Below the pieces are notes generated by a model. That model worked only from the letters and a program-made list of their open reading frames with translations, was not told where the DNA came from and did not search any database. Both the position numbers and the translations under genes were made by a program. Of a stretch of 64,000 bases of DNA, positions 1 to 11,503 are shown in pieces; the stretch's first letter is position 1; each line of letters starts with the position of its first letter. This stretch comes from Armillaria gallica. Lineage: Eukaryota; Basidiomycota; Agaricomycetes; Agaricales; Physalacriaceae. Where the stretch lies: assembly GCA_037576215.1 (NCBI GenBank), contig JBANDB010000003.1, forward strand, positions 4,154,001 to 4,218,000. The letters are read 5' to 3'.

Positions 1-312
1 GCCTCTTGACGCATTTTCTCTTCCTTGAACCTCTTCTCGCGTTCTTGATTGTGTTCTTTGAGGATGGCTCTCTCGGAAGCCTTGGCAATTGAACGGCTAA
101 CATAGTAGGTGCCTTTAGTGCATTTCAAGCATTGATAGCGGCCTTCGACAGCTTGTGGTTCGTTATAACCACCGCATGCTTTGCATAAGTTGTGAAGGTG
201 TGAGGGGCAGCCCTTCGGGAGCTGAGAAGGAGCGAGCGGTTTCTTGTTGACTGAATGAAAGGTGGCATCAATGAATGGCGCGCATGAGGCAAAAGCACGA
301 CGTACAAAACAT
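1..312 (-). CDS. Cys4 zinc-ribbon-like protein, 3' part beyond the window
   Basis: Two exons are visible: 312-306 (ATG plus 4 nt) and 250-1, joined by a 55-bp intron (305-251) with a GTACGT donor and TTCAG acceptor. The product opens MFFNKKPLAPSQLPKG. It carries two cysteine pairs, CKAC and CLKC, plus an earlier isolated Cys, with CGGYNEP between the pairs. This resembles a small zinc ribbon. After it comes a Lys/Glu-rich helical stretch that continues off the left edge. The start is chosen because splicing makes the ATG join the cysteine frame exactly; the unspliced frame has no ATG. I do not recognise the family. A TATA-like box lies about 105 bp upstream. Seen: exon structure and cysteines. 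Inferred: metal binding. Confidence 0.55.
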
Positions 313-416
313 GTTCTGAAATCAAACGGAGATGTTGATAAAAAAAGCAAAAGAGTGACTCCAACGAGAGTAGGAAGAGTGGGGGAACAGTGATGGAGGA
401 AATTTGGGCGCCCTCT

Positions 417-424
417 TATTTATA
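417..424 (-). promoter_or_regulatory. TATA-like box
   Basis: On the minus strand this reads TATAAATA. It lies about 105 bp upstream of the ATG at 312 in an AT-rich stretch, a reasonable distance for a fungal core promoter. Confidence 0.4.
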
Positions 425-1256
425 TTTGAAGGACACAATGAAGGTGGCAAAGGGCAAAACATGGCAAAGAAGATATAGCCATTTCAGGACGACCCAAGAA
501 CAATGGTCTTTGTGCAAGGGTTGCCGCGCCTGAATCCGAATCTGAATGCATCTGAATACTTTTGGTTGATGGTACATTATTCATGAACGCGCATCACAGA
601 CGTCTTCGTGCCGTCGCTATATGGTCAATAATTAAGAAGTCAAATGATATCAATGGTTTCAGTGGAATGAAGACGACGCACTTGTGGCAAGAACGGTAGC
701 ATGCCACTGGCAGAGCGTCTTGACCTGGCAGATAGGTACAGTGGGCCCCCAGCAAAACAATAGCGCTACCAAGTATCGTAAGCGAGTGTTCTGAATCCGC
801 ACATGAGGGAAGTAACAACTTCAGGCAAGGAAGTTGCGAAACTTGATCAAACCTCTGCCTGGGGCACTCTTCTCAACGAAATGAACTAAGTCCCAAAATA
901 TCGGACGAAGGCAGAGCTCTAGACAAGGAACTATATACGAAAACCAGTAGTGAGCGGGGACGTACTAGCGTGATGAGAACAAACCCAACGCGAAGGAAAG
1001 TTCAACAAGTTGGCGCAAGAAGCGTCTTCAAACAACCCCCGAACAGAGTGTCGCGGTCAAAAGATGAACCATTTGTTCGATTGTTCTAAAAACATTAGTG
1101 GTACATCTCTGGACCTCTACAATAACAGGAATCGTGATTAGGTTCACAAAAAAACTGGACGATACTGGTGGGAAAATATCAATAGTGTACACCGCATTTG
1201 GCCCGAGCCTGAGACTAATTTGGAAGTCTCCTTCGACTTCGACTTCAACTAGTTCC
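425..1256. other. Intergenic, no supported gene
   Basis: Upstream regions of the minus-strand gene at 312 and the plus-strand gene at 1257. Only short frames without ATG or recognisable motifs occur. I see no RNA gene or repeat. Confidence 0.5.
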
Positions 1257-2814
1257 ATGTCAAAAAGAGAGGCCTCAGAGCTGCTCTGTGAATCCGAAAT
1301 ATCTCGTGGGACTAAATCGCGACGCTTGGAAGATGGCAACTCTATCTCATACCCAGATCTCACACTTTCTCATGCTAAAGCACCGACGCCGTTCCAGAAG
1401 CCAATGCCTATCATTTCATTCTCGTATACGCCATCTCGCACTTTAGAGTTCAATGACCTGGCACTGCGGTACTTTGTTGATCCGCCTATTGGTGCCCAGC
1501 TGTCTTATGGATATGACAACTGGATACGACGCCCGGAAGAGAAGGGCCGCATTGACGGCCTCTTGAAAGCTCTTAGCCGGGTGAAGAGCCATGGAAAAAT
1601 AGCCCTCGACGACGTCGCTGTCGTTTCGTGGCGCGGGGTAATGACCAGGTATATTGCGTCGCGTCCCCCCTTCTGCTATACCGTCTTATTTCGTTCTCCA
1701 GGATTTTAACCGCTCCCTACGAGGATCGCGATGGCTGGGAATTAAATGTCATGTGTATCAACGGCACCATGTATTTCGAAGAGCATATATCCAATCAGAA
1801 GCTCAGTGAAAAGTCAGTGAACTTCTTTATCAGTAATACGACCGTTAACCAGAGTATATCAGGGAAAATATGGAACCCCGACATCGAAAGCAGTCTTATT
1901 TTGGCTATGCCTTTGAGTCATACGGGACAGCGGCGACCCCCCGCAGGCCTTCCCCGAAACCAGGTTCCAAAGATCCACCAGGGTGGGGAGGAGACGTGGA
2001 TACCAACGTGCAATGGTGTAGCGTTGTGCGGACCAAGCTTGGCAATAACCGACTCATTATTGGAGGCGAAGTGGATTGCGTTCGAGGTTTTGGTGTCTCC
2101 CAATTTCGCATGCTTCAATTCATCGTTATGTCACAGACAGATACACTGGAACAACCGACTCGTTCGTAGAGCTCAAGACATCTCTAACAATACGCGGCCC
2201 CCACGATGAAGCAAAATTCGAAAAGCGAGTCATTCTTTGCGTTTTTCATTTCATCAGTGAACTGACGGCATGACAGGAAATTACTCAAATTTTATTTCCA
2301 ATCATTCCTCCTCGGCGTACCGGTGAGTTACCAAGACGTATTTTGGCGCTCAGCTGAAGAACTTCGTTTTTCATAATATCAAGGAGATCACTGTCGGATT
2401 TCGAACACCGTCTGGAGAGGTGATAACTAGGTTTTCGCTCTCAGGCACTTATTAATAATAATGATTCAGGTGACAACTGTTCAGTCCTTCGACACGACAA
2501 AAATACCCCGGTTAGTACGAGGAAAGGCAGGTTCCTGGGATCCATCAATATGTTTGAATTGGGGCGAGGAGATATTCACGTTTCTTAAGAAGATTCTCCA
2601 AGGGAGTGATGCCGACAAAGCGTCCGTATGGCGAGTGAAGTTTGTGCCGAAAGAGGGTGTGACAATTATGAAGCTGACTGATAACCTCGTGGACGAGGTT
2701 GTGAACGGGGAGGAAAGGGTGGGCTTTCTGCCAAAATGGTACTGGGACGAAATGGAGACCGTAGCGACAGTAGCGCAGTCAACCTCCGGCTCCGTCGCAG
2801 GATGGCAAATATGA
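1257..2814 (+). CDS. RAI1: RAI1/DXO-family decapping and pyrophosphohydrolase nuclease
   Basis: Seven exons: 1257-1648, 1702-1812, 1863-2086, 2137-2224, 2277-2322, 2384-2419, 2470-2814. They total 1242 nt and close in frame as 413 aa, normal for the family. Family signatures appear in order: GAQLSYGYDNW, a WRGVMTR strand, APYEDRDGWELNV, NVQWCSVVRTKLG, GGEVDC, VELKTSLTIR, GFRTPSGE, and a C-terminal CLNWGEEIFTFL helix. GGEVDC, ELK and GFR are the catalytic metal and cap-pocket motifs of RAI1/DXO. Known role: removal of incomplete 5' caps and partnering with the exonuclease Rat1/Xrn2 in the nucleus. The fourth intron (2225-2276) starts with GC, not GT; only that splice restores the EKKLLKFYFQSFLLGVP frame. 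Start is the first in-frame ATG; the protein N-terminus is poorly conserved in this family. Confidence 0.93.
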
Positions 2815-3059
2815 AAAAAAAGGAGTTTCCTAGGGAAAACCGTTTCGGCTGTACTTTAGCGGAAAATTGGTAAAACTGGGTAAAAACGGCAAGCTCCGAT
2901 ATGGCGCGTCACTCGCGTTTGGTCCGATTCTGAATCGACTTTTACTCATCGTTCGTGCCCACCACGCTCAGTGTCCGACCTCCTCTTCTCGTTGCCGTCC
3001 ACAGTGACGAGCGTCCTTTTACCTTTGTCTTCACTGCGTAACGCAGTGGACGCGCGTTT
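2815..3059 (+). promoter_or_regulatory. Promoter of the Whi5-like gene with ACGCG/GCGC elements
   Basis: The 245 bp between RAI1 and the next gene contains GGCGCGTCACTCGCG near 2900 and GGACGCGCG near 3045. ACGCG is the core of the fungal MBF site and TGGCGCG is E2F-like. Seen: the motifs. Inferred: cell-cycle control of the downstream gene. Confidence 0.35.
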
Positions 3060-4988
3060 ATGGCTACCCCTTCGTCTTCCGCCACGTCGCCATCACCTCC
3101 CATGACCTATATCCCTCACGCATCCGCCGGATCCCAGTCGACTGGGTCGCTGCCTACAGAGGCCTTCGACAGAGAGCACAAGAAAAAGGCCGTTCAGAAG
3201 TTTCTAGCCAGGGCCGAGCTTTCCAACGTAGGTATTCGTTGCTGTTCGTCTCCCAGACGCGTCGTTTGATCTGCTGTGATGAGCGCATTCCCCTGGTCAG
3301 GGCCCCTTCATACTTCATTTTCTGGCTCCAACATGCTGTTTCTTCCTTTTTTCCTTGTGTTGTCCTAAAAATTGTACAAATATGCTGACGCCTCCTATGT
3401 CTCTCTCCTTGAACAGGTTACCCGTGCACTGCGAACACGCTTATCCTATGCCTCCTACAAAACTACCAATAACGCCCCCAATGCCTCTTTACGTGACTTT
3501 GAATCGCAGGGCCAGTCTCCAGGCAGTTCGTCCACCTTCGCCCGCAGCAACACCGCCCGACGCAAACCACCGATAGCCAGCAGCTACCACGCCAATCTAG
3601 CTACTCACGGAATGGGTGGCGCAGGAGCTACTAGCAGTCCTCTCCGAAGAGGTACTTCGGGTCCGATCACGCTGACAGCTGGTCTCTCGTCGCGCGGCAG
3701 CTTTTTGAGTACCAACGGCACGCCTACAAATGCAGGGGATCCCAGCAGTAGTACTTCGCGACATTCAATCGGTGGGCCGACACTCTTCACGTCTATCTTG
3801 GCCCCACCGCCCACACAACAGGCGCGCACCATCTTGAATGCCAATGACCCACCCGTTGCTCCTCCTATACGACCCGCTCCGTCACCTCAGACGCAGGGCG
3901 GCAGGGTAGCGCGAAGCATCGCAGAGGGAACGCGTGCCCATTCTAAAAGTCATCGCCCCGACGGAGCTGGATCAAGCAAAGGCAAGCACCGCGCTAGGAC
4001 GGCGGGAGTCGATGCAGATCGTGGCGACGTTGACGCAGATGGCGATGTTGACATGAAGGCTGCTCAGACTCTAACTTCTTTGCTCTTGCATCACCGACCA
4101 TCAATATCTGGCAGTGTGTCTTCGCCGCGGTCAAGTTTCGACGGATCCGACGCAGGGTCCACTCAATCATACTCACAGTATACTCAGAGTTCTGCTCGGG
4201 GCTTTCCCAATTCAGGACCACCTCCATCCTCCAGTCTCGCTTCAACGTCTACCATTTCTGTTGGTTCCTATCGAGATAAGACGCCTCCCATGTCGAATGC
4301 ATCCCCTACTCAACAAACAACGCCCCGACCAGCACCTACTGACAATGAAGCTGCCGATCTGATGTTGTTCCTCGCAACATCCCCGTCACCTGCGCGTCCG
4401 TCTAATAAGGACTCCAAGGATATGGCCGCGTATCGTACCTTAGGGGGCGGCGCGGGAGCCTTGCGGGCCAAGGGCCGGGTTTTGTTTCCCACCGCTCCCG
4501 GTGATCCAAATAGTCAAGATGCGGGCAGGGCCAATCCCCGTGGGCTAGGGTCTGGACTATCCCGTGGTGGAGAGAGCAGCTTTACGTCTAGCATCTCCAG
4601 CATTGGAAGCGATTTGGGTGGGCGACGCGATTCCATTTCAGGCATCGATAGATCATCGAATCGTTCGTCTACACCTTCTCAGCTCCTTCCGCCCCCGTCT
4701 TTCCCCCCGCAAACGTCCGTTCCGTCGAGTCCATCTGGCCGCCGGAAGGAGGTTGATGGTAGCCCAAGACCGGGATCAGCTCATGATTTCAACTTCCATG
4801 ATTTTATTAATGCGTCTCCTTCACCCTCCCGGGGTTACCCCCAACACAACAGATTAACGGGTTTACGTGCTGATGTTGGAAGAAAGCTGTTCGAGGGAGA
4901 ACAATTGCGTCTGGGTATGCAAGGCGCTCATATGAAGAGACCGGACGACCGAGGCCTGGGTGCAGGAATCGATCTGTTGAAGAGTTGA
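3060..4988 (+). CDS. Whi5/Nrm1-like G1/S transcriptional regulator
   Basis: Two exons, 3060-3227 and 3417-4988, give 579 aa. The intron is 189 bp, long for this genome, with a CTGAC branch point near 3386. After a short N-terminal helix (about residues 35-55, AVQKFLARAELSNV) comes RALRTRLSYASYKTTNN. This matches the shape of the short GTB motif of Whi5/Nrm1 proteins, which bind SBF/MBF-type factors. The remaining roughly 480 residues are Ser/Pro/Thr-rich and disordered, with many SP and TP sites suited to CDK phosphorylation and a basic patch (SKGKHRARTA). The C-terminus ends with a predicted helix (GLRADVGRKLFEGEQLRLG). Known for the family: repression of G1/S transcription until CDK phosphorylation. 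The assignment rests on one short motif, so it is moderate. Confidence 0.6.
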
Positions 4989-5893
4989 TGCAAAGTGCAT
5001 CTGCTCTTCTCTCTCATATTTATTTTTCCAGCCACATATGATGGTGTATAGACTCACGTATGCGCCACCCCGGCCATACGTTTCGCTCGCGCCCCTCGTT
5101 TCCAATCGGTCCTCTTGTGTCCCTTTCGCCTCATCGTTCTCCTTCTGCCTGCTATGTTGTATCAATCAAGCGGACTACACCAACAAGTTGTATCATCAGC
5201 ACAAACAACGTCACAACCACCATTCCCCATCCTCCATCCAAAGGCATCTGTACTCCCAGCATCATCATCTCTTCAAACCTTGCAGATATCTATTGAAGGT
5301 CTTGTTTATGATCAAATGACGACCGCTAACGAAGGAGTTATCCACTGACTATGTATGTCCCCACCAACGCTTGGTTTGGGATCCGCGGACGGACGGTCAA
5401 TTCTATCTCTATAATTCGATTTTTGTTCATGATCTATCTGTGTCTTTCTGTTTTTGTTGCTCTCGTTCTCCAAAATCTGAATCTTTTCTTCTTTGTAATA
5501 ATAATATTTATTCCAAGCTGTTCGAATGTTGTTTCGTCGTTCTCTTGACTTATTACATACTTTCATTACGATTTCTCTGCCTTCTCGCCCATATAACTCC
5601 TCCATGAAGGTCTCCAATTTGTCTGTCAGTGTTCGACGCTTTCTATATAGCTGTACTGTATCCTAATCGATGCAAACAATTCGATTTCTTCCTTGATGTT
5701 AAAACTGAAGCTGCAGTACGAATCGTGTTTCGTAGCAATCCGGGCCGGTTTCTACGTCTTCCCAGTTCGTCAGCTCCATTTTGCTTTTCCTATCCACATG
5801 ACAGGAAGTTGATGGAAAGACAACTCTATAAGAAATGCTTAACTTGTCCGAGTCCTTTCTCGTCATCTTTCCGTCATTGGTCGTCTCTCTCAA
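4989..5893 (+). promoter_or_regulatory. Intergenic: 3' UTR, then MFS promoter with TATA box near 5824
   Basis: About 900 bp with no supported gene. The first part is pyrimidine-rich and looks like a 3' UTR. Near 5824-5830 the sequence CTATAAG lies about 65 bp upstream of the ATG at 5894 and is a credible TATA box. Confidence 0.4.
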
Positions 5894-7859
5894 ATGGCTT
5901 GGAAAGACGAGCTTGCGGTGATTTCCCAGTATCGTAACGCCTATGTATTGGCTCTCTCGGGAGCTATGGGAAGCATTTTCTATGGATGGGACATGTACGT
6001 CGTGCAATCACATAACAATATAGTCTGACTGTCAGTGCAGTGGTCTCATCGGGGGCGTTCTCTCTCTCGCCTCTTTCCAGGAATATTTCGGCTTAGACAA
6101 AGCATCTGCATCCGTCAAAGCAGACCTGAGTGGCAACATCGTATCTGTATTGCAGGGTGGATGTTTGTCAGTAATCGAGCACGTAAATCCATCAAACCCT
6201 CAGCTAATACATGTCGACGTTGTAGCTTCGGAGCCCTTTTCATGAGCTACTTCTCAGGCCGCTTCGGGCGCAAGCCCTGTCTGATTGCGTCCGGCATCAT
6301 ATACCTCATTGGCAGCCTGATCCAATCCATCGTTGGCCTCGGAAGCTCTCAGAAAATTGGTCTCCGCGTCCTGTACTTTAGCCGATTTGTGGGTGGCGTA
6401 GGTGTTGGAATGGTTTCGGCCCTCGTTCCGGCATACATTTCAGAATGCACTCCTCGAGCTATTCGGGGAAGATGTACCGGGATGATCCAGCTGGCGAACA
6501 ATATTGGGATCATGCTTAGCTGTAAGTGGTTAGACCGGCTGTGTTGGTTGTGGTAGAGAAGTTCTTAGTATTGTGTTTCAGTCTGGGTCAATTATAGTGC
6601 CTCGAAGGATATACCGCATGGAGTGATGCAATGGCGCGTGCCTTTCATCGTGCAGTGAGTCTATCTTTGTACTAACTTGAACGCGCGCGATCCCTAATGT
6701 TTCCTTATAGAATGGTTCCTGGAGTACTTTTCACGATAGCCATGCTGTTTCAACCGGAATCACCACGATGGCTAGTCGAACACCAGCAGTATGACCGTGC
6801 TGCCCGAACACTTGCCTTTGTCGCAAGAACATCGGTTGACGATGAAACAGTTCAAGCCACGCTGGAAGAGATTAAGAGCGATTTCGAGGGCAAGCAGAAG
6901 CTGTCTTTGCTAAGTCAGTTTGTGCTAATGGGGGAGTCGCGGTCCATCGCTTTGCGATGCTTTATTCCTTCCTTGGTCATGTTCTTCCAGCAATGGACAG
7001 GCACAAATGCTATCAATTACTTCAGCCCTCAAATCTTCGCGAGTCTTGGGATATCGGGCACCACGTCGGGCTTGTTTGCTACAGGTACGAGTACCACATG
7101 CACTGGTTGCTGTGTGAATGAATACTCAGGTGGCTTTGCTAGGTATCTATGGCGTCGTCAAGGTTCGTACCTGATGCGCATGCTGCTATTCTATTATCTA
7201 ACAGTTCCTGTTAGGTTGTTGCGGTTGCTACCGTATTAGCTTTTGCCGTTGAAGGCATAGGAAGAAAGCGATGCCTTATTATCGGTGGACTAGGGCAGGC
7301 AGCGACCATGCTCTGGATCGGCGGGTACAGCGCCATTCACACCTCTGGGACAGTGGTTCCCACGAGCTATGTCTCCATCGTCGCTGTATACCTCTACGCT
7401 GTGGCCTACTGCGTCGGTTTCGGGCCTCTTCCCTGGGTAGTTGCTGGGGAAGTTGCCCCTAATCATCTTCGCACTATTGCACTGTCTCTCGCCATCGGTG
7501 TCAACTGGCTCTTCTCCTTTACGATCTCAAAACTCACACCCATCATGCTGAATGAAATCACCTACGGCACCTTCCTTCTTTTCGGTCTCTGCTGCGTCAT
7601 CATGACGATATGGGCATATGCGTTCCTTCCAGAAACATCTGGGTATGCACTGGAAGATATAAAGTATTTGTTTGAAAAAGATGTTATCATTCGGTCGTTG
7701 CAGGACGCTCCCGGAGGTTCCGTTTTCCTCCGTGGGAAGAGAGCAGTCCCTGTGGAGGAACTCATTGCTCAGGATGCTCGCCACTCACTTTATATCGAAG
7801 ACGGCGACGTATTGCGAAAATCCCCAGAAGATGAGATAACCGTGGAGCCCCGCGCATGA
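5894..7859 (+). CDS. MFS sugar-porter family transporter (quinate/sugar permease type)
   Basis: Seven exons: 5894-5994, 6041-6166, 6226-6521, 6582-6654, 6711-7084, 7143-7162, 7215-7859. They make 544 aa in frame, normal for a 12-helix sugar porter. Diagnostic motifs: FYGWDIGLIGGVLSL in helix 1, NIVSVLQGGCFFGAL in helix 2, GRFGRKP in loop 2-3, SECTPRAIRGRCTG in helix 4-5, PESPRWLVE before the central loop, QQWTGTNAINYFSP in helix 7, GRKRC in loop 8-9, and PETSGYALEDI after helix 12. The wording is closest to fungal quinate permease/hexose-like porters; the substrate cannot be read from sequence. Expected location is the plasma membrane with both termini cytosolic. Exon 6 is only 20 nt. The next gene begins within 100 bp of its stop. 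Confidence 0.9.
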
Positions 7860-7958
7860 TTGTAGCTACCGTAGATTATGAGTCATATGTTACATTCTGC
7901 CCGCAATGGCAAACAACGACTGGAATTTCGAATTCGGAACTCTAGATCTGACTCTCAG

Positions 7959-8747
7959 ATGGCGGCTTACCTTCGTAGCTGGCTCACTCCCCAGCCAGTT
8001 CCTTCGCCCTCACCCCTACCCACCCCAGAAATTCGCACAGTTTCTCCTCCGCTACCTGACGACGACGACGAAGGCGATGCCACTGAGACTGAGAGAGACC
8101 TGGACGTCGCGCCAGTGTTCCCTAGCCTCGATAGCGCCCAGAGAGCCCAAACATCCACCATCCCAAAGATTCTTTCTGATGCAGCACTAATGCCGCCACC
8201 GCCTCTACCTCAGCTCGCTGTCCGGACCCCAGGCGTTGCGAGAGCGTCTAGCTCCCTTGCTGTTCCTCCTACTACAACCAAGCCGCCCGTTCGAGCATCT
8301 GCGAAGAGAGAAAAGGTGGCTCTAGCTCCCGGACACAGCCCGCTTGATTGGGCGAAGCTCAAATCTTCCGGCGAGGACCTGAGAGTAGGTCGCACAACAG
8401 CTCCGACGAGCAGCACAACTCACACAGCTCCGTAGGGCGTCGATACCCTTCTGCGAATACCGCCCTCTGTGTTGAAACAGCACAATACTCGAGATGATGC
8501 TTGGTCCGCGTTTAACGGCAAGGTGTACAATATAACGCCCTATCTTGCCTTTCACCCGGGAGGGGAGAAAGAGCTTATGCGCGTTGCTGGGCGGGACGGG
8601 ACAAAGCTTTTCGGTTCGTCCCCCCCTGCTAGTCGCAGTTTCTGACCTTATGTGACATACCCAGGGCTAACACATGCATGGGTCAATGTCGACTTCATGC
8701 TCGACGCGTGTATGGTTGGCTTCCTCGTCCCCGAGCCTAGCTCTTAG
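7959..8747 (+). CDS. Cytochrome b5 heme-binding domain protein (Irc21-like)
   Basis: Three exons, 7959-8384, 8436-8613 and 8665-8747, give 228 aa. The first about 145 residues are Pro/Ser-rich and disordered, with an acidic run. The C-terminal half is a cytochrome b5 fold: GHSPLDWAKL, DAWSAFNGKVYNITPYL, the HPGG motif with the first heme His, then a second His in FGLTHAWVN. Known relatives are yeast Irc21 and the b5 portion of CYB5R4. No membrane anchor is visible, so it should be soluble. An in-frame ATG at 7878 would add 27 residues but sits only 18 bp after the MFS stop. I prefer 7959 because it begins MAAYLRSWL, a hydrophobic start similar to relatives. Confidence 0.85.
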
Positions 8748-8954
8748 ACGCCGTGTTCCTGTTATCTACCATTCCTGCTCTTTAGATCTACCGGAATAGA
8801 GGTACGCGCGTGCATCTTTGGGCGTCCCGCTTTTGCTGATGTAAAGGAAATAGGACTCAATATTATGGCTACAGATCATAATCAGTAGATATACATATGA
8901 TGAAGCAAAGGCAAGGCAATAATGATAAGTAATGCGAAATGATAAACGGATAAG

Positions 8955-10709
8955 TCACGGCGTCCGAAATTGCAAAGCCTCGTCCAGTGCTGTCAAATCA
9001 AGAGTAGGAATTTCTCGGTGAGAGGTAAGAAGGAAGAAGGATTTGTACATGCCCGTTAGCTGGACAAAACGAATGGTATTTACACCTTCCTGGATTGCGT
9101 GAGTAACTTCCAGAGGATCGTGTATGTTATTCTGACAAGATCTAGGGTCAGAAATGTTGCGAAAAGTCGTGACAGGATCACTAACAGGATGTTCACCAGG
9201 GAAAAAGACTTTCCCTACGGGTTTTCCAGGATTTATTTCAATGATAAGTGATCCTTGCTCTGGCCATTCTGTCTGCATTTTGCAAAGAGCATCTGCAACA
9301 GCTTTTGGTTCTTGTGATATTTCTGGTGAAAGAGAATCGAGTGTCGAGATTGCAAGTGCAGTAGGGAGACATAAAAGGTGCAAGAACAATTCATCTCTTG
9401 ATTCTCTTTCTGCCATAACCCAGTTGTTCCTGTTTTGCGGAAGCATTCATCAGGATGGTTTACGAACAACAATGCAAAGGAGAAAGACGCACTCTCTTGT
9501 GAGGTTCCATTTCGCAGCAATCTCTTCGCTGACATTGAAAGAGTATTCCAAAACGTCTGGAAGGTCCCGAGAGAGCTTAAAAGCCCACACCCCCGGGACA
9601 TCGGAAACGCCATTGAGATCGGGCATGGGTTCTGGTTCATCATACACCACATGGTGTTCGGTTTCGGCTTCTGGTATCCATTGGGAATCACGGTGGGGTC
9701 GGACTCCTCGTTCTGGCGATAATGATTCGCGGTGTGGACGCCGAGAGCTTTCGGGATCTTGGCGTTTTCGATCATATCTTGCTGGCTGGTGCTTAGATGA
9801 AGTGCTGCGATTCCGGGCGTTGTAGCCGTTTCTCCGGGGAGACGGATCAGAGTAGTCTCTACGATGAGATCGACGCCCTCGGTATGGGCTGCGGCTCCGG
9901 TCATAACGAGTAGATCTTTGGGTAGAGAAGGCGCGGGGTGAACGGGACCGATGGCGACGGGGACTAGGAGTACGGGTATCATAACGTCTGGTTTTGCGGT
10001 TTGCCGGAGAGAAGGCGCGATGGGGTGATTTTGAATGACGAGAAGAGCGAGTTTTATGCTCAGAAGTGTACCAGTGATGTTTGGACGTGGAAACATCGTC
10101 GTGAGAGCTTCGAGTCGTTCTGCTGTCAGAACGGACAGGAAGAGAGGGCTTATCCTTCCGATGATAGGATGATGACGGACGCGACATGCGCGTGGCATGC
10201 ATTTCGGTGTCTGGCTCCTCGTCTGGCAAAGTCAAGTCAGCCCCTGCCTGCAGCATGGATTCGACGAGTCGAACACTGGGACTCGTGAGCATGGCTTTGG
10301 GGGCCGCCGGAAGGTGTTTTGGTCTCTCTGGCTCTGTTGACGGGACGAGAGATTGCGAACGCGACTTTGTTTCTTCCATCAAAGAGGGCATCAGGCCCTT
10401 CAGGAATGTCGACACAGGCGACTCGTCGTCCGTCGCTGCTGCTTGTTTTTCGGATACTTCTGTTTGCGCTTTTTGTAGTGTATTCCGAAACAGCTCGTTG
10501 ATTTCAGCTGTGACGACAGCATCTACTTTGTCCCTCAGGCCACCCATATCCCCGTCTCGTCTGAGCTTGGCATTTCGCGATATGGCAGAAGTGAGGGTCG
10601 CGCGTGAGATATCGGTGTGGATTTGGGATGAACGATTGGAAGGGGTTGAGCGAGGAGGAACAGGGTCTTCATGTAATATCCTCTTCCGATGAGATGGACC
10701 TGGCGACAT
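8955..10709 (-). CDS. RS-rich nuclear-type protein with unknown C-terminal domain
   Basis: Two exons, 10709-9493 and 9429-8955, separated by a 63-bp intron (GTGCGT donor), give 563 aa in frame. Residues about 1-170 are charged, with a helical segment (RDKVDAVVTAEINELFRNT). Residues about 210-360 are an Arg/Ser domain dense in RSRSP, SPRR and RYDR repeats, typical of splicing-speckle proteins. The last about 180 residues look like a folded beta-rich domain (VWAFKLSRDLPDVLEYSF, GSLIIEINPGKP, THAIQEGVNTIRFVQLTG, ending LQFRTP). That domain faintly recalls the PINIT domain of SUMO ligases, but no zinc finger follows and I do not claim it. Nuclear location is inferred from the RS domain. The 5' end is uncertain: open sequence continues upstream without an ATG. 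Confidence 0.7.
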
Positions 10710-11158
10710 CTGAGTGACGGGAGTGGCAGAATGGCGCGAGGTCTTTGTTGCATTTTGGCTGGTCTGAGTCGCGGTAATCGTCAAGGAAACCTTTGGAAAA
10801 AGAAAGAAAAAGAACGCACAAGTGGCGAAATAGACGCCCGTTCGGAATTGAACGCCCGTTCCTCTTCGTGTTCCATACCGTTTCCATTAACGTTGGCGTC
10901 GTCGTCGTCGCGCATTTCGCAGCCTTGAATGCGAGAAAGAAGGTTGGATCGGCGTGGGGATATGCGGTGGACAAGGGAAACATCGACAGCACCATCCTCT
11001 GATGCACCTAGGCGCCTGGCAAGGCTGTTTGCGATGGGCTGTATGTGGTGTCCGTGTCCCAGCGTTATCTGCTCTGGCGGTGTCGACCAGTGTTTCCTGT
11101 GTTCGTGAGGGTACCCTCCAGTATCGATGCGGCTCTGTAGGGTCATCGGAAACAGCAT
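10669..11158 (-). CDS. Unresolved ORF upstream of the RS-rich gene
   Basis: A real ATG at 11158 opens a frame of 125 codons with plausible composition (SLVHRISPRRSNLLSRI, then an acidic run). It stops at 10781 unless spliced. A splice from a GTATGG donor (intron 10878-10791, AAAG acceptor) would extend it to 133 aa ending at 10669, overlapping the start of the RS-rich gene. It may be an upstream exon of that gene, a separate small gene or chance. The plus strand over 11150-11282 also has a short coding-like frame, so strand is not certain. Confidence 0.22.
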
Positions 11159-11503
11159 TCAGGTATCCAGCAGTGTCGCATCCAGGAATTGCTGGCTCAA
11201 AACGAGGCTCAGCTGCGAGCACGAGTTACTGACACTCCAAATGTTGGAGACCGTTGGGATCATCGACCACGCGAAGTTATGTAAACAGAGTGACAGGCAT
11301 TTTTCTCTCCTTTCCATTTCTTCAACATGTACTCTGGTTTTCCTTACTTACAAATTCAGGGCCATTTCACAATCTGAACTGTGTCATGCAGGACAAGTAT
11401 TAGGCAGCAGCCAGTATTCGTGATACTTCCCACCGGAACCGGCCACCCAAGACGCCGACACGAGTAGTATAAGTTGACAGCACTGTATTTTTGTACCCGA
11501 ACC

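Noticed and set aside
1028..1363. Minus-strand frame of 111 codons
   Set aside because: It overlaps the RAI1 5' region and first exon, starts without ATG, and has no motif.
9154..9825. Plus-strand frame of 223 codons
   Set aside because: Antisense of the RS-rich gene; the minus strand carries the RS domain and a closing splice.
11127..11283. Short plus-strand coding-like tail (IQELLAQNEAQLRARV) ending at a TAA at 11283
   Set aside because: No upstream exon, start or splice could be found; the minus strand over part of it is also open. Left unassigned.
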